Origin: Planctomycetota bacterium
GTDB taxonomy: Bacteria; Planctomycetota; UBA1135; UBA2386
Reading direction: 5' to 3'
DNA length: 35,173 nt
NCBI GenBank assembly: GCA_016873195.1
Contig: VGXW01000012.1
Location: 1-35,173, forward strand
This document shows positions 1-8,634 of this stretch, piece after piece. Each line of letters starts with the position of its first letter. Position 1 is the stretch's first letter. Position numbers and translations under genes: made by a program. The notes under the pieces are model-generated. The model did not search any database and was not told where the DNA came from. It saw nothing but the letters and a program-made list of their open reading frames with translations.

Positions 1-106
1 CCCCGGACGAGCCGAACAGGATCACGCGCAGCGGCCGCACGCTGGCGACGATCTGCCGCACGAGATCGGCGATGATCTGCTCGCGTGGTTGGTTCTGGCG
101 TGCCAT
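1..106 (-). CDS. Nucleotidyltransferase-domain (MNT-type) protein, N-terminal part only (runs off left edge)
   Basis: Reverse-strand translation from ATG at 106: MARQNQPREQIIADLVRQIVASVRPLRVILFGSSG...; the VILFGSS motif is typical of minimal nucleotidyltransferases. Not in the supplied ORF track because it is truncated. Confidence 0.6.
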   Translation of the reverse strand, partial: MARQNQPREQIIADLVRQIVASVRPLRVILFGSSG

Positions 107-217
107 TCCTGGATTGTCGGCCCCGGCAACGGCGGGCGCAAGCCACCGCCGGCGCGCGCCAGCGGCTCTTCCCTCGCGGTGTCCGCAGTTGCCGGGGCCC
201 TGCGTGCCCGTCGCGCC

Positions 218-1117
218 TCACCGCCGCAGCGCCGCCACCACCTGCGCCATGTCGTCGGGCATCGGCACCGAGAACCGCAACGGCGCATCGCTCAGTGGAT
301 GCACGAAGCCGAGTTCCGCCGCGTGCAGCAGGATGCGCGGGGCCGGCAGCACCGGGCCGCGGTGGTCGCGCACGTAGCCGCGTTCGCCGAGCAGCATGTG
401 CCCCGACTCGGCGAGGTGGATGCGGATCTGGTGCGTGCGCCCCGTCTCGAGCCGGCAGCGCACGAGCGAAGCGCCCCGCAGCAGCTCGACCCGTTCGACG
501 TGCGTGATCGCCTCCTTGCCGACCTTCTCGTTGGCGATCGAACCGCGCAGCCCGTCGCCGCGGTCGTCGGCGAGGAACGTGCGGATCGTGCCGCCGTGCA
601 CTTCGCCGTGCGCGACCGCGAGGTAGCGGCGGTGCACCGCGTGCCGCCGCAGCTGGTGCTCGAGGTGCGTGAACGCCGCCTTCGTGCGCGCGAACACGAT
701 CGCGCCGCTGGTGTCGCGGTCGAGCCGGTGCACGGTTCGCACCGGCTGGTCGAGCAGCGCCTGGAGCCGCCGGTCGAGCGTGTCCTGCTCGTCGCCCCAC
801 GGCACCGTCGGCAGCCCCGCGGGCTTGTCGACGACGATCAGGTCGCGGTCCTGGTGCAGCACGCGGCCGCGGTCGAACGGCGGCACCGCGGTGGCCGGCG
901 GCAGGCGCGGCTGGTCCATGGCGATCGTCACCTCGGCGCCCGGCGCGAGTTCGTGGCCCGGGTCGGTGATGCGCGCGCCGCCGACCGCGACCTTGCCGCG
1001 CGCGATCAGGTCGCGCACGTCGTTCCAGCTGCAGCCGGGCCGGCCGGCCTTGAGCGCGCGGTCGAGCCGGCCGCCGGCTTCGGCGCGGAACGTGCCATCG
1101 CGGGGATCGGCGGCCAT
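218..1117 (-). CDS. RluA-family RNA pseudouridine synthase with N-terminal S4-like domain
   Basis: 299 aa; catalytic motif HRLDRDTSGAIVFARTK; ETGRTHQIRIHLAESGHMLLGE; N-terminal S4-like region (DVRDLIARGKVAVGGARITDPG). Confidence 0.93.
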   Translation of the reverse strand: MAADPRDGTFRAEAGGRLDRALKAGRPGCSWNDVRDLIARGKVAVGGARITDPGHELAPGAEVTIAMDQPRLPPATAVPPFDRGRVLHQDRDLIVVDKPAGLPTVPWGDEQDTLDRRLQALLDQPVRTVHRLDRDTSGAIVFARTKAAFTHLEHQLRRHAVHRRYLAVAHGEVHGGTIRTFLADDRGDGLRGSIANEKVGKEAITHVERVELLRGASLVRCRLETGRTHQIRIHLAESGHMLLGERGYVRDHRGPVLPAPRILLHAAELGFVHPLSDAPLRFSVPMPDDMAQVVAALRR

Positions 1118-1187
1118 GCGCGGGTGTTACCCGATCGGGCGGGCGAGGGGAACGCTGGGCGGGCGGCGGGTCGGACCCGCCGATGCA

Positions 1188-2672
1188 CTACTGGTCATCC
1201 TCCCGCTTCTCCGCGCGCCGCCGCGGCACGAACGGCCCGCCCACCCCATCGCGCAGCTCGTCGCACCGCGCGCGCAGCCGCGCCAGCACCGCCGCGTGCT
1301 CCGGGTCCGCGACCAGGTCGTGCGCCTCGTCGGGATCGGCGAGGTGGTCGTAGAGCTCCTCGACGACGGGCGCCTGCGCGAACCAGCGCACGTAGGTCCA
1401 GCGCTCGTCGCGCACGCCCTCGCTCTTCGGGATGCCGGGATGCTCGAGGAGGTGCTCGTAGAAGAAGTCGGTGCGCCAGGCGACGGGAGCCCGGCCATGC
1501 AGCAGCGGCACGAGGCTCTGGCCCTGCGTCGGCGGCGCCTCGCGCACGCCGGCGAGTTCGCCGATCGTCGCGGCGAGGTCGACGTTGAGCGCCATCAGGT
1601 CACTGACCGCGCCGGCCCGCAGTGCGGGCAGCCGCGGGTCGACGACGATCAGCGGCACGCGCACGGAGGGGTCGTAGAGGTACCACTTGTCGGCGAAGCC
1701 GCGTTCGCCGAGGAAGTAGCCGTTGTCCGAGGTGAACAGGATCACGGTGTTCTCGACCAGACCGCGCGAGGTGAGTTCCTGCACGATCCGGCCGATGACG
1801 GCGTCGACGTCGGCGACCATGCGGTAGTAGCCGCGGAGCATCTGCTGCCGCTTCTCGGGTTCGTCGAAGCGCCAGAGGAAGCGCTTGCGGCTCTCGGTCT
1901 CGCGCAGGAACCCGGGCAGCGCGGCGAAGAACCCGGGCGCCATCGTGCCGCGCGCGGGGAACACCGCGTCGGCGTAGAGCCCGTCGGTCGCCGCGGACCA
2001 GACGTACTGGCGCGGTTTGTCGTCCTCGGCGTGCGGCGCGTGGAAGCTGATCGACAGGCACCAGGGCGTCGCTGCGGAACAGCCGTCGAGGAAGCCGAGC
2101 GCGCGGTCGCCCGTGATGTCGGTCAGGTGGCGGAAGCTGCCGTCGGGTTGCCGCTTGGAGTAGGGCCACTGCAGCGGCACGAACTCGTCGAACATGAACT
2201 TGCGGGCCTCTGCGCTCGCGGCGACGCCGAACTTGCCGACGAAGCCCGTGCGGTAGCCGTGCCGGCGCAGCAGGGCCGGGTAGCTCGCGGCGAGGTGTTC
2301 GTCGGTGAGCGGCGGAGTGCCGAACGTGTAGCCGTGCGTGCGTTCGTAGAGGCCGGTGAAGATCGACGCGCGGCTCGCCGCGCAGATCGATGTGGTCACG
2401 AACGCGTTGCGGAAGCGCACGCCGCGCGCCGCCAGCGCGTCGATCGCCGGGGTCACGGCGATGCGGTCGCCGGCGCAGCCGAGCACGTCGTGGCGCAGGT
2501 CGTCGAGCAGCAGCAGCAGGATGTTCGGCGGCCGGGACGGCGGCTCCGGCGCCCGGGTTGGTGGCGGGGTGCTGCAGGCGAGCGCGAGTACGAGCACGAG
2601 GGCGAACGCGGCCAGCGGAGCCGAGACGGCGCGGCTCCGGGCAGCGCGCGGGACGCGGTGGACAGGCGCCAT
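1188..2672 (-). CDS. Sulfatase (arylsulfatase/iduronate-2-sulfatase-like), secreted/lipoprotein-like N-terminus
   Basis: NILLLLLDDLRHDVLG metal-binding start, SICAASRASIFTGLYERTHGYTF (CxAxR formylglycine site), VILFTSDNGYFLGERG. Start chosen at MAPVHRV (ATG at 2672); the ORF track extends upstream into a transposase remnant. Confidence 0.9.
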   Translation of the reverse strand: MAPVHRVPRAARSRAVSAPLAAFALVLVLALACSTPPPTRAPEPPSRPPNILLLLLDDLRHDVLGCAGDRIAVTPAIDALAARGVRFRNAFVTTSICAASRASIFTGLYERTHGYTFGTPPLTDEHLAASYPALLRRHGYRTGFVGKFGVAASAEARKFMFDEFVPLQWPYSKRQPDGSFRHLTDITGDRALGFLDGCSAATPWCLSISFHAPHAEDDKPRQYVWSAATDGLYADAVFPARGTMAPGFFAALPGFLRETESRKRFLWRFDEPEKRQQMLRGYYRMVADVDAVIGRIVQELTSRGLVENTVILFTSDNGYFLGERGFADKWYLYDPSVRVPLIVVDPRLPALRAGAVSDLMALNVDLAATIGELAGVREAPPTQGQSLVPLLHGRAPVAWRTDFFYEHLLEHPGIPKSEGVRDERWTYVRWFAQAPVVEELYDHLADPDEAHDLVADPEHAAVLARLRARCDELRDGVGGPFVPRRRAEKREDDQ

Positions 2673-2719
2673 GCTGCCTGTGTACCCGCCGCCGCGGCGC
2701 GCGGAAGCTTGCGTGCGAT

Positions 2720-3228
2720 CGCCGTCGGCCTTGTCGTAGGCCATAGTCTTCATCCGGCCGGCCGGCAGCGCCGCCTGTGCCTGGTCGACGAGCGTGGCTA
2801 CGTGTTGGTGGTCGGGGGCGTCGGCGCTGGTGACCTCGAAGGCCAGGGGCACTTCGTGCCTGGTGTCGACCAGGAGGTGGAGCTCGTAGCCGAGCCACGA
2901 CGCCACGTGCGTGATCGCGCCATCATCGTCACGGTGTTCCTTCTTGCCGCCAACGGGTGCTGGCAAGGTGGCTTCTGCCGAGCACTCGCTCGGCGTGGCG
3001 CACTCGGTGCGGGTGCCGAGGCGATTCGCATCGGCTGCGGCATGGGCGCCGAGGTCGGGAACTGTGGCTCCCGGCTCGGCGACCTGCTTGTCGAATATCT
3101 GCCGAATCAAGACGAGGAACTCGGGCTGGCCGAGGTTGGCGCGGAACCACGACATGCTGCAAGTCTTGGGCAGCTTGCCGGCCAGGTCGATGCCAGCGGC
3201 GTTCGCCAGAGCACGACCACCGGATGGT
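2720..3228 (-). pseudogene. Transposase remnant (DDE transposase-like), truncated at both ends
   Basis: In-frame upstream peptide: GGRALANAAGIDLAGKLPKTCSMSWFRANLGQPEFLVLIRQIFDKQVAEP...HVASWLGYELHLLVDTRHEVPLAFEVTSADAPDHQHVATLVDQAQAALPAGRMKTMAYDKADGD. The GYELHLLVDTRHEVPLAFEVT...AYDKADGD pattern is typical of IS-encoded DDE transposases; N-terminus and final acidic region are missing. Confidence 0.6.
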
Positions 3229-3416
3229 CATCCCGGCCGCGGTCTCCTGCCGCCGATGCCGCACCGGTGCTGGATCAGCGGACATCGCAAACGGCTCGCG
3301 CGGGGCAGGTCGAGGTGGCGCCCCGCACCGGGGTGCGGCTACGTTGGGACCCGCGGCAATGGCCCGAAGCACGTTCGGCGACAAGCTCCGGCTGCCCGCG
3401 GCTGCCGGCCTTCTCC

Positions 3417-4508
3417 ATGACCCCGAGAGAACGCATCCTCGCCACGCTGAACCGCCAGCCGGTCGACCGCACGCCGGTGGATCTCTGGCACACGCCGGAG
3501 ATCGCCGCGGCGCTGCGCGATCACTGCGGCGTCGCCGACGACTTCGCCATGTGGCAGGCCCTCGGGCTCGACAAGATCGTCTGGGACTTCATGGACTACC
3601 GGACCGACGCGGGCGAACGCGCCGGGGCGCAGTCCGGGGCGGGCGCGGAGTCCGGCGGGAATCGCACCACGTGGGGGGTGCCGCTCGAGGAGATCCAGGC
3701 GGGTGCGTCGCACTATGCCGAGTTCGGGGCGGCGCCGCTGGCCGGCTACGACACGCCTGCCTCGCTGGACGGCTACCCGTGGTGGCCGCAGGTCGGCCGC
3801 TTCGATTACGACGGCGCCGTGGCGCTCGCGCAACGCGCGTCCCGCGACTTCGCCGTCATCGGCCCGTGGGTGTCGCTGTTCGAGATCTACTGCCAGTTGC
3901 GCGGGCTCGAACAGTCGCTGCTGGACCTGATCGAGAACCCGGCCTTGGTCGAGGCGGTGCTCGACCGGGTGGAGTCCATCCAGACCGAGATGATGAAACG
4001 CTTGTTCGCGCGGGCCGGCAAGCACCTGGACCTCGTGTTCGTCAGCGACGATGTCGCCGGGCAGCAGTCGCTGCTGATGTCCCCGGCGATGTGGCGGCGG
4101 CACCTGCAGCCGCGGCTCCGGCGCTGGTGCGATCTCGTCCACGCCCACGGCCTGAAGGTGTTCTATCACAGTGACGGCGCGGCGCGCCCGCTGCTGGAGC
4201 CGATCCTGGCTTGCGGCGTCGACGTGTTGAATCCTGTCCAGCATGCCTGTCCGGGCATGGACATGGCGGAGCTGAAGAAGGAGTTCGGCGCGCGCGTGAT
4301 CTTCCACGGCGGCGTGGACAATCAGAGCGTGCTGCCGCGCGGCAGCGCCGACGACGTGCGACGCGAGACGCGCAACTGCCTGGCGACGCTCGGCGCGGGG
4401 CGCGCGGGGTTCATCTGTTGTTCCTGCCACAACGTCCAGGCCGGCACGCCAGTGGAGAACGTTCTCGCCATGATCGAGACCGTGCACGGGTCCTCGACCC
4501 GGGGATGA
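3417..4508 (+). CDS. Uroporphyrinogen decarboxylase (URO-D)/corrinoid methyltransferase-family protein
   Basis: MTPRERILATLNRQPVDRTPVDLWHTPEI..., HSDGAARPLLEPILACGVDVLNPVQHACPGMDMAELKKEFG, IFHGGVDNQSVLPRGSADDVRRE, typical of URO-D-like methyltransferases. Start ATG 3417; the 1279-aa ORF N-terminal extension is rejected. Confidence 0.85.
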   Translation: MTPRERILATLNRQPVDRTPVDLWHTPEIAAALRDHCGVADDFAMWQALGLDKIVWDFMDYRTDAGERAGAQSGAGAESGGNRTTWGVPLEEIQAGASHYAEFGAAPLAGYDTPASLDGYPWWPQVGRFDYDGAVALAQRASRDFAVIGPWVSLFEIYCQLRGLEQSLLDLIENPALVEAVLDRVESIQTEMMKRLFARAGKHLDLVFVSDDVAGQQSLLMSPAMWRRHLQPRLRRWCDLVHAHGLKVFYHSDGAARPLLEPILACGVDVLNPVQHACPGMDMAELKKEFGARVIFHGGVDNQSVLPRGSADDVRRETRNCLATLGAGRAGFICCSCHNVQAGTPVENVLAMIETVHGSSTRG

Positions 4509-4575
4509 CAGGAACGGGTTTTCGGCGCCGATGACGCGGCGCGTGGCGAGGGGATCGTGCCGGGTCAGCCCCGAC

Positions 4576-4644
4576 ATGGCCTACGCGCCGTTCGTCTTCT
4601 GGTTCTGGGACGAGCCGCTGCAGCCGCAGAAGACGGCCGAGTGA
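4576..4644 (+). pseudogene. Possible decayed N-terminus of a larger protein (MAYAPFVFWFWDEPLQPQKTAE*)
   Basis: 23-codon ORF with a protein-like FVFWFWDEPL start resembling N-termini of some large glycoside-hydrolase-like proteins; stops abruptly. Weak evidence. Confidence 0.2.
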
Positions 4645-4817
4645 CGCAGTGCTGGCGGCGGCCTCGCCGCGGTGCTGCGCTTGCTGGCGATCGATCTCGC
4701 GGACCGAGCGGGCTGGCCGGTCGAAGCCGTGAGTGTTGCCCTGGGCTGCCTGGCCAGAGACCATCTGCCGCGATGCCCCGAGGACCCGCTACCCGCAGCA
4801 CTCGTGGAGGAACCAGC

Positions 4818-6047
4818 GTGGATGCCCTGCTCGAACGCTTCTGCCGTTACGTGAAGATCGACACGCGCGCCCGCGACGACGTGAAGGACTACCCGAGCTC
4901 GCCGGGCCAGAAGGAGCTGGGCGCGCTGCTCGCGCAGGAACTGCTCGAGCTGGGCGTCGCCGACGCGCGCGCGCACGGTGACGGCATCGTCACCGCGACG
5001 CTGCCGGGCACGGTCCGCAGCGCGCCGGCGATCGCGTGGCTCGCGCACCTCGACACTTCGCCGGAGGCGAGCGGCACCGACGTGAAGCCGATCGTGCACG
5101 CGAACTACCGCGGCGGCGACATCGTTCTGCCGGGCGACAAGCAGCAGGTGATCCGCGTCGCGGAGTCGCCCGAGCTCGCGCGCCTCGCCGGCAAGACGAT
5201 CGTCACCAGCGACGGCACCACGCTGCTCGGCGCCGACGACAAAGCGGGCGTCGCCGCGATCATGACCGCCGTCGACGAACTCGCGCGCGCCCGCGTGCCG
5301 CACGGCCCGATCCGCATCGTCTTCTCGTGCGACGAGGAGGTCGGCCGCGGCTGCGAGAAGCTCGACCCGGAGCGGATCGGCGCGGTCGCCGCCTACACGC
5401 TCGACGGCGAGGACGAGGGGCTCATCGAGAACGAGACCTTCTCGGCCGACCTCGCGACGGTCACCATCACCGGCTACAACATCCACCCGGGGCTGGCGAC
5501 CGGGAAGATGGTCAATGCCATCCGCCTCGCCGGGCAGTTCCTCGAGCGCATGCCGTGGCAGACGAAGGCGCCGGAGACGACCGCCGACCGGCAGGGTTTC
5601 CTGCACCCCTACACGATCGAGGGCGGCGTCGGGGAGGCGAAGATCAAGGTCCTGCTGCGCAGCTTCGAGGCGCCGGAGCTCAAGCAGCAGGCGGCCGTGC
5701 TGAAGCGGATCGGGCAGACCCTCGAGGCCGAGTTCCCGCGCGCGAAGGTCGCCGTCGCGGTCAAACGCCAGTACCGCAACATGCTCGAACACCTCGGCAA
5801 GGAGCCCCGCGCCGTCGACCTCGCGGTCGCGGCGATGAAGGCGGCGGGCCTCGCGCCCACGTTCAAGTCGATCCGCGGCGGCACCGACGGCTCGCGCCTC
5901 AGCGAGATGGGGCTGCCGACGCCGAACCTGTCGGTCGGCATGCACAACTTCCATTCGAAGCTCGAGTTCGCCTGCCTCGAGCAGATGCAGTCGGCAGTGC
6001 GCGTGCTCGTCGAGCTCGCGCGCCTCTGGGGCAAGCAGAAGAGGTGA
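4818..6047 (+). CDS. pepT: Peptidase T (M20B tripeptidase)
   Basis: GTG start: VDALLERFCRYVKIDTRARDDVKDYPSSPGQKELGALLAQEL; LAHLDTSPEASGTDVKP; SCDEEVGRGCEKLD; YTLDGEDEGLIENETFSAD; IRGGTDGSRLSEMGLPTPNLSVGMHNFHSKLE. Confidence 0.92.
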   Translation: MDALLERFCRYVKIDTRARDDVKDYPSSPGQKELGALLAQELLELGVADARAHGDGIVTATLPGTVRSAPAIAWLAHLDTSPEASGTDVKPIVHANYRGGDIVLPGDKQQVIRVAESPELARLAGKTIVTSDGTTLLGADDKAGVAAIMTAVDELARARVPHGPIRIVFSCDEEVGRGCEKLDPERIGAVAAYTLDGEDEGLIENETFSADLATVTITGYNIHPGLATGKMVNAIRLAGQFLERMPWQTKAPETTADRQGFLHPYTIEGGVGEAKIKVLLRSFEAPELKQQAAVLKRIGQTLEAEFPRAKVAVAVKRQYRNMLEHLGKEPRAVDLAVAAMKAAGLAPTFKSIRGGTDGSRLSEMGLPTPNLSVGMHNFHSKLEFACLEQMQSAVRVLVELARLWGKQKR

Positions 6048-6051
6048 AACC

Positions 6052-8163
6052 ATGACCGACACGCAACCGACCACCCTGCCCGAGAACGCCTACCGCGAAC
6101 TGAAGCCCGGCGAGACCTACACGCCGATGGTGCCGCCTGGGACCGACGCGCCGGAGCTGACGCTGCGGTCGATCCTGTTCGGCATCCTGATGAACGTGCT
6201 GTGGTCGGCCGCGGCGACCTACGTCGCGCTGAAGGTCGGCCAGGGCATCGAGACGGCGATCCCGATCTCGATCCTCGCCGTCGGCCTGTCGGGCCTGCTG
6301 CTGCGCCTGGGCCGGCGCCGCAGCACGATCCTCGAGAACATCAACGTGCTCGCGATCTCGACGACCTCGGGCATGGTCGCCGGCGGCACCGTGTTCACGA
6401 TGCCGGCGATCTACATCCTGAAGCTGCACGAGGGCCTGAACCTCAGCGGCTGGATGGTGTTCCTGCACATCTTCCTGGTGCCGCTGTTCGGCGCCGTGTT
6501 CGGCGTGCTCTTCCTGGTGCCGTTCCGCCGCTACTTCGTCAAGGAGATGCACGGCAAGCTGCCGTTCCCCGAAGCGACGGCGACGAACGAGATCCTCGTG
6601 ACGGGCCAGGGCGGCACCGGCGGGGCCGTGACGCTGCTGGTGTCGACCGCGCTGTCGGCCGTCTACACGTTCTGCACCGCCGGGCTCCGGCTGTGGACCG
6701 AGGTCTTCACGACCGGGATCGTCGAACTGCCGGGCAAGGTCGCGCGCGAGGTGATCGCCTCCTCCGGCTGGTTCGTCACGAAGCTGCACGAGCTCAAGGC
6801 GGTCGTCTCGATCGGCACCGGCGCCGAACTCTGCGGGCTCGGCTTCATCATCGGCGTGCGTTACGCGTCGATCATCATGGCCGGCTCGATCCTGTCGTTC
6901 CTGGTGATCGTGCCGCTGCTCGGGCCGCTGCCGCTCGAGGCGCTGCGGGCGATCAATCCGTCGGCGGCGGGCACCTCGGCCGACGCGATCTTCCGGGCCG
7001 TGCCGCGCAACATCGGCATCGGCTGCATCTTCACGGCCGGCATCCTGTCGATCCTGAAGATGAGCCCGGTGATCGCGACGGCGCTGCGCGAGGCGCTCGG
7101 CAGCCTGTTCCGGCGCTCGGGCACTGCCGCCGCGCCGGACCGCACGGACCAGGACGTGGGCTATCCGGCGCTCGTGTTGCTCGGCCTCGTCACGCTGGTC
7201 GTCATGGCGGTCTACTTCCGGACCTGCGTGCTCGCCGGCACCGACAACCCGAACACGCTGACGGCCGTCGCGGTCGTGCTCGCGCCGGCCGTCGCGTTCG
7301 TGTTCATCACCGTGTCCGCGTGGGCGATCGCGACGATCTCGGTGACGCCGATCTCGGGCATGACGGTGACGACGATCATCGTGACCGCGGTCGTGCTCGT
7401 GCAGGCGGGGCTGACCAAGGGCCCGGTCGGCCAGCTCGCGGTGCTGCTCGTCGGCGGCGTCGTCGCCACCTCGCTGTCGGTCGCGGGCACGCTGGTGACC
7501 GAGTTCAAGCTCGGCTACTGGGCGGGCTCGAGCCCGCGCCGCATCCAATGGAGCTGCCTGTGCGCGTGCGCGCTGGCCGCGGCCGTCGTCGCCGGCACGG
7601 TGATGCTGCTCGGACACTCGCCGGGCTTCGACCCGCAGGCCAACAAGGAGGCGCTGAACGCGCCGCAGGCGAACATGATGGCGAGCGCGCTGCAGAGTTT
7701 CCTCGGCACGGGCAACGTGCCGTGGATCCCCTACGGGGTTGGCGTGATGGTCGCGCTCTTGCTGCAGCTCGTCGGCGTGTCGCCGCTCGCGTTCGGCCTG
7801 GGCATGTACTTGCCGATGCAGATGAACGCGCCGATCCTGCTCGGCGCGCTGGTCGCCTCGGCGCTGAAGATCGGCACGCGCGACGAGGGCACCGTGCGTG
7901 CGCGCACGACGCACGGCACGATCATCGCGTCGGGCCTGATCGCCGGCGCGGCGATCGTCGGCGTGATCCTGAACGGGCTGAAGTCGCTGTCCGGCGTCAA
8001 GGACTTCATGCGCGAGAACCTCGAGGTGCCGGAGCGGCTCGTCGCGGGCGGCGCCGATGCCGAGGCGGTCGGGCGGTCGCTGAACTGGTACGGGTTGCTG
8101 GCGTTCGTGGCGCTCTGTCTGGTGCTCTACGGCTGGGCGCGGCGCGCGAAGAAAAAGGCGTGA
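6052..8163 (+). CDS. OPT-family oligopeptide transporter
   Basis: 703 aa polytopic protein; SILAVGLSG..., NILENINVLAISTTSGMVAGGTVFTMPA, LPFPEATATNEILVTGQGG, IGVRYASIIMAGSILSFLVIVPLLG typical of OPT proteins. Starts 4 nt after the pepT stop codon. Confidence 0.9.
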   Translation: MTDTQPTTLPENAYRELKPGETYTPMVPPGTDAPELTLRSILFGILMNVLWSAAATYVALKVGQGIETAIPISILAVGLSGLLLRLGRRRSTILENINVLAISTTSGMVAGGTVFTMPAIYILKLHEGLNLSGWMVFLHIFLVPLFGAVFGVLFLVPFRRYFVKEMHGKLPFPEATATNEILVTGQGGTGGAVTLLVSTALSAVYTFCTAGLRLWTEVFTTGIVELPGKVAREVIASSGWFVTKLHELKAVVSIGTGAELCGLGFIIGVRYASIIMAGSILSFLVIVPLLGPLPLEALRAINPSAAGTSADAIFRAVPRNIGIGCIFTAGILSILKMSPVIATALREALGSLFRRSGTAAAPDRTDQDVGYPALVLLGLVTLVVMAVYFRTCVLAGTDNPNTLTAVAVVLAPAVAFVFITVSAWAIATISVTPISGMTVTTIIVTAVVLVQAGLTKGPVGQLAVLLVGGVVATSLSVAGTLVTEFKLGYWAGSSPRRIQWSCLCACALAAAVVAGTVMLLGHSPGFDPQANKEALNAPQANMMASALQSFLGTGNVPWIPYGVGVMVALLLQLVGVSPLAFGLGMYLPMQMNAPILLGALVASALKIGTRDEGTVRARTTHGTIIASGLIAGAAIVGVILNGLKSLSGVKDFMRENLEVPERLVAGGADAEAVGRSLNWYGLLAFVALCLVLYGWARRAKKKA

Positions 8164-8364
8164 GCCGGGGCGGGGCGTGCGCGCGGCCGCGAGCATCTCC
8201 CGGCAGGGCTACAGGATCGCGAAGACCTGTGCCCAGTGGCCCCACGGTGGGAGCACGGCTGCGGGGTCGGGAGGTGCACTGCGCTGGTCGGACGGGGACC
8301 CGGTGTTCACTCGTTCGTCCGCGAGCCGAGCCCGCGCCGGGCGACCGGTCGGGACCACGGGCGC

Positions 8365-8400
8365 TTGCCCTTCGCCGCCTGTGTCTTACACTCGTAGGAC
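8365..8400 (+). promoter_or_regulatory. Candidate sigma70-like promoter and inverted-repeat operator of the toxin-antitoxin operon
   Basis: TTGCCC (8365-8370), 16-nt spacer, TACACT (8387-8392); inverted repeat GTCTTAC-actc-GTAGGAC (8383-8400, one mismatch) abutting the ATG at 8401. Confidence 0.45.
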
Positions 8401-8634
8401 ATGGCTTCCACCCTGACCATCCGCACGGACGATGCCCTCCGCGCCGCGCTCGACGAACGCGCGCAGGCCGAGGACAAGACCGTGTCGGAGCTCGTTCGCG
8501 AGATCCTCGATGCCGCCCTCTCTCGACGCTCGTTCGGAGAGCGCGTCGACCACCTCCGCGGCCGCCTGCAGCTGCGCCGCAGCGGGCTCTCCGCCTGGCC
8601 CCGGCAGGTGCGGGAGCGGAACTGGCGACCGTGA
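8401..8634 (+). CDS. Ribbon-helix-helix antitoxin (VapB/FitA-like)
   Basis: MASTLTIRTDDALRAALDERAQAEDKTVSELVREILDAAL: RHH N-terminal fold; overlaps the downstream PIN gene (GTGA). Confidence 0.82.
   Translation: MASTLTIRTDDALRAALDERAQAEDKTVSELVREILDAALSRRSFGERVDHLRGRLQLRRSGLSAWPRQVRERNWRP

Noticed and set aside
669-4508. 1279-aa ORF on + strand
   Set aside because: Only the last 364 codons (from 3417) match the URO-D family; the remainder is antisense to RluA, the sulfatase and the transposase remnant and is an artefact of high GC.
5899-8196. 765-aa ORF on - strand
   Set aside because: Antisense to the OPT transporter; Arg/His/Asp-rich low-complexity translation typical of complementary frames in high-GC DNA.
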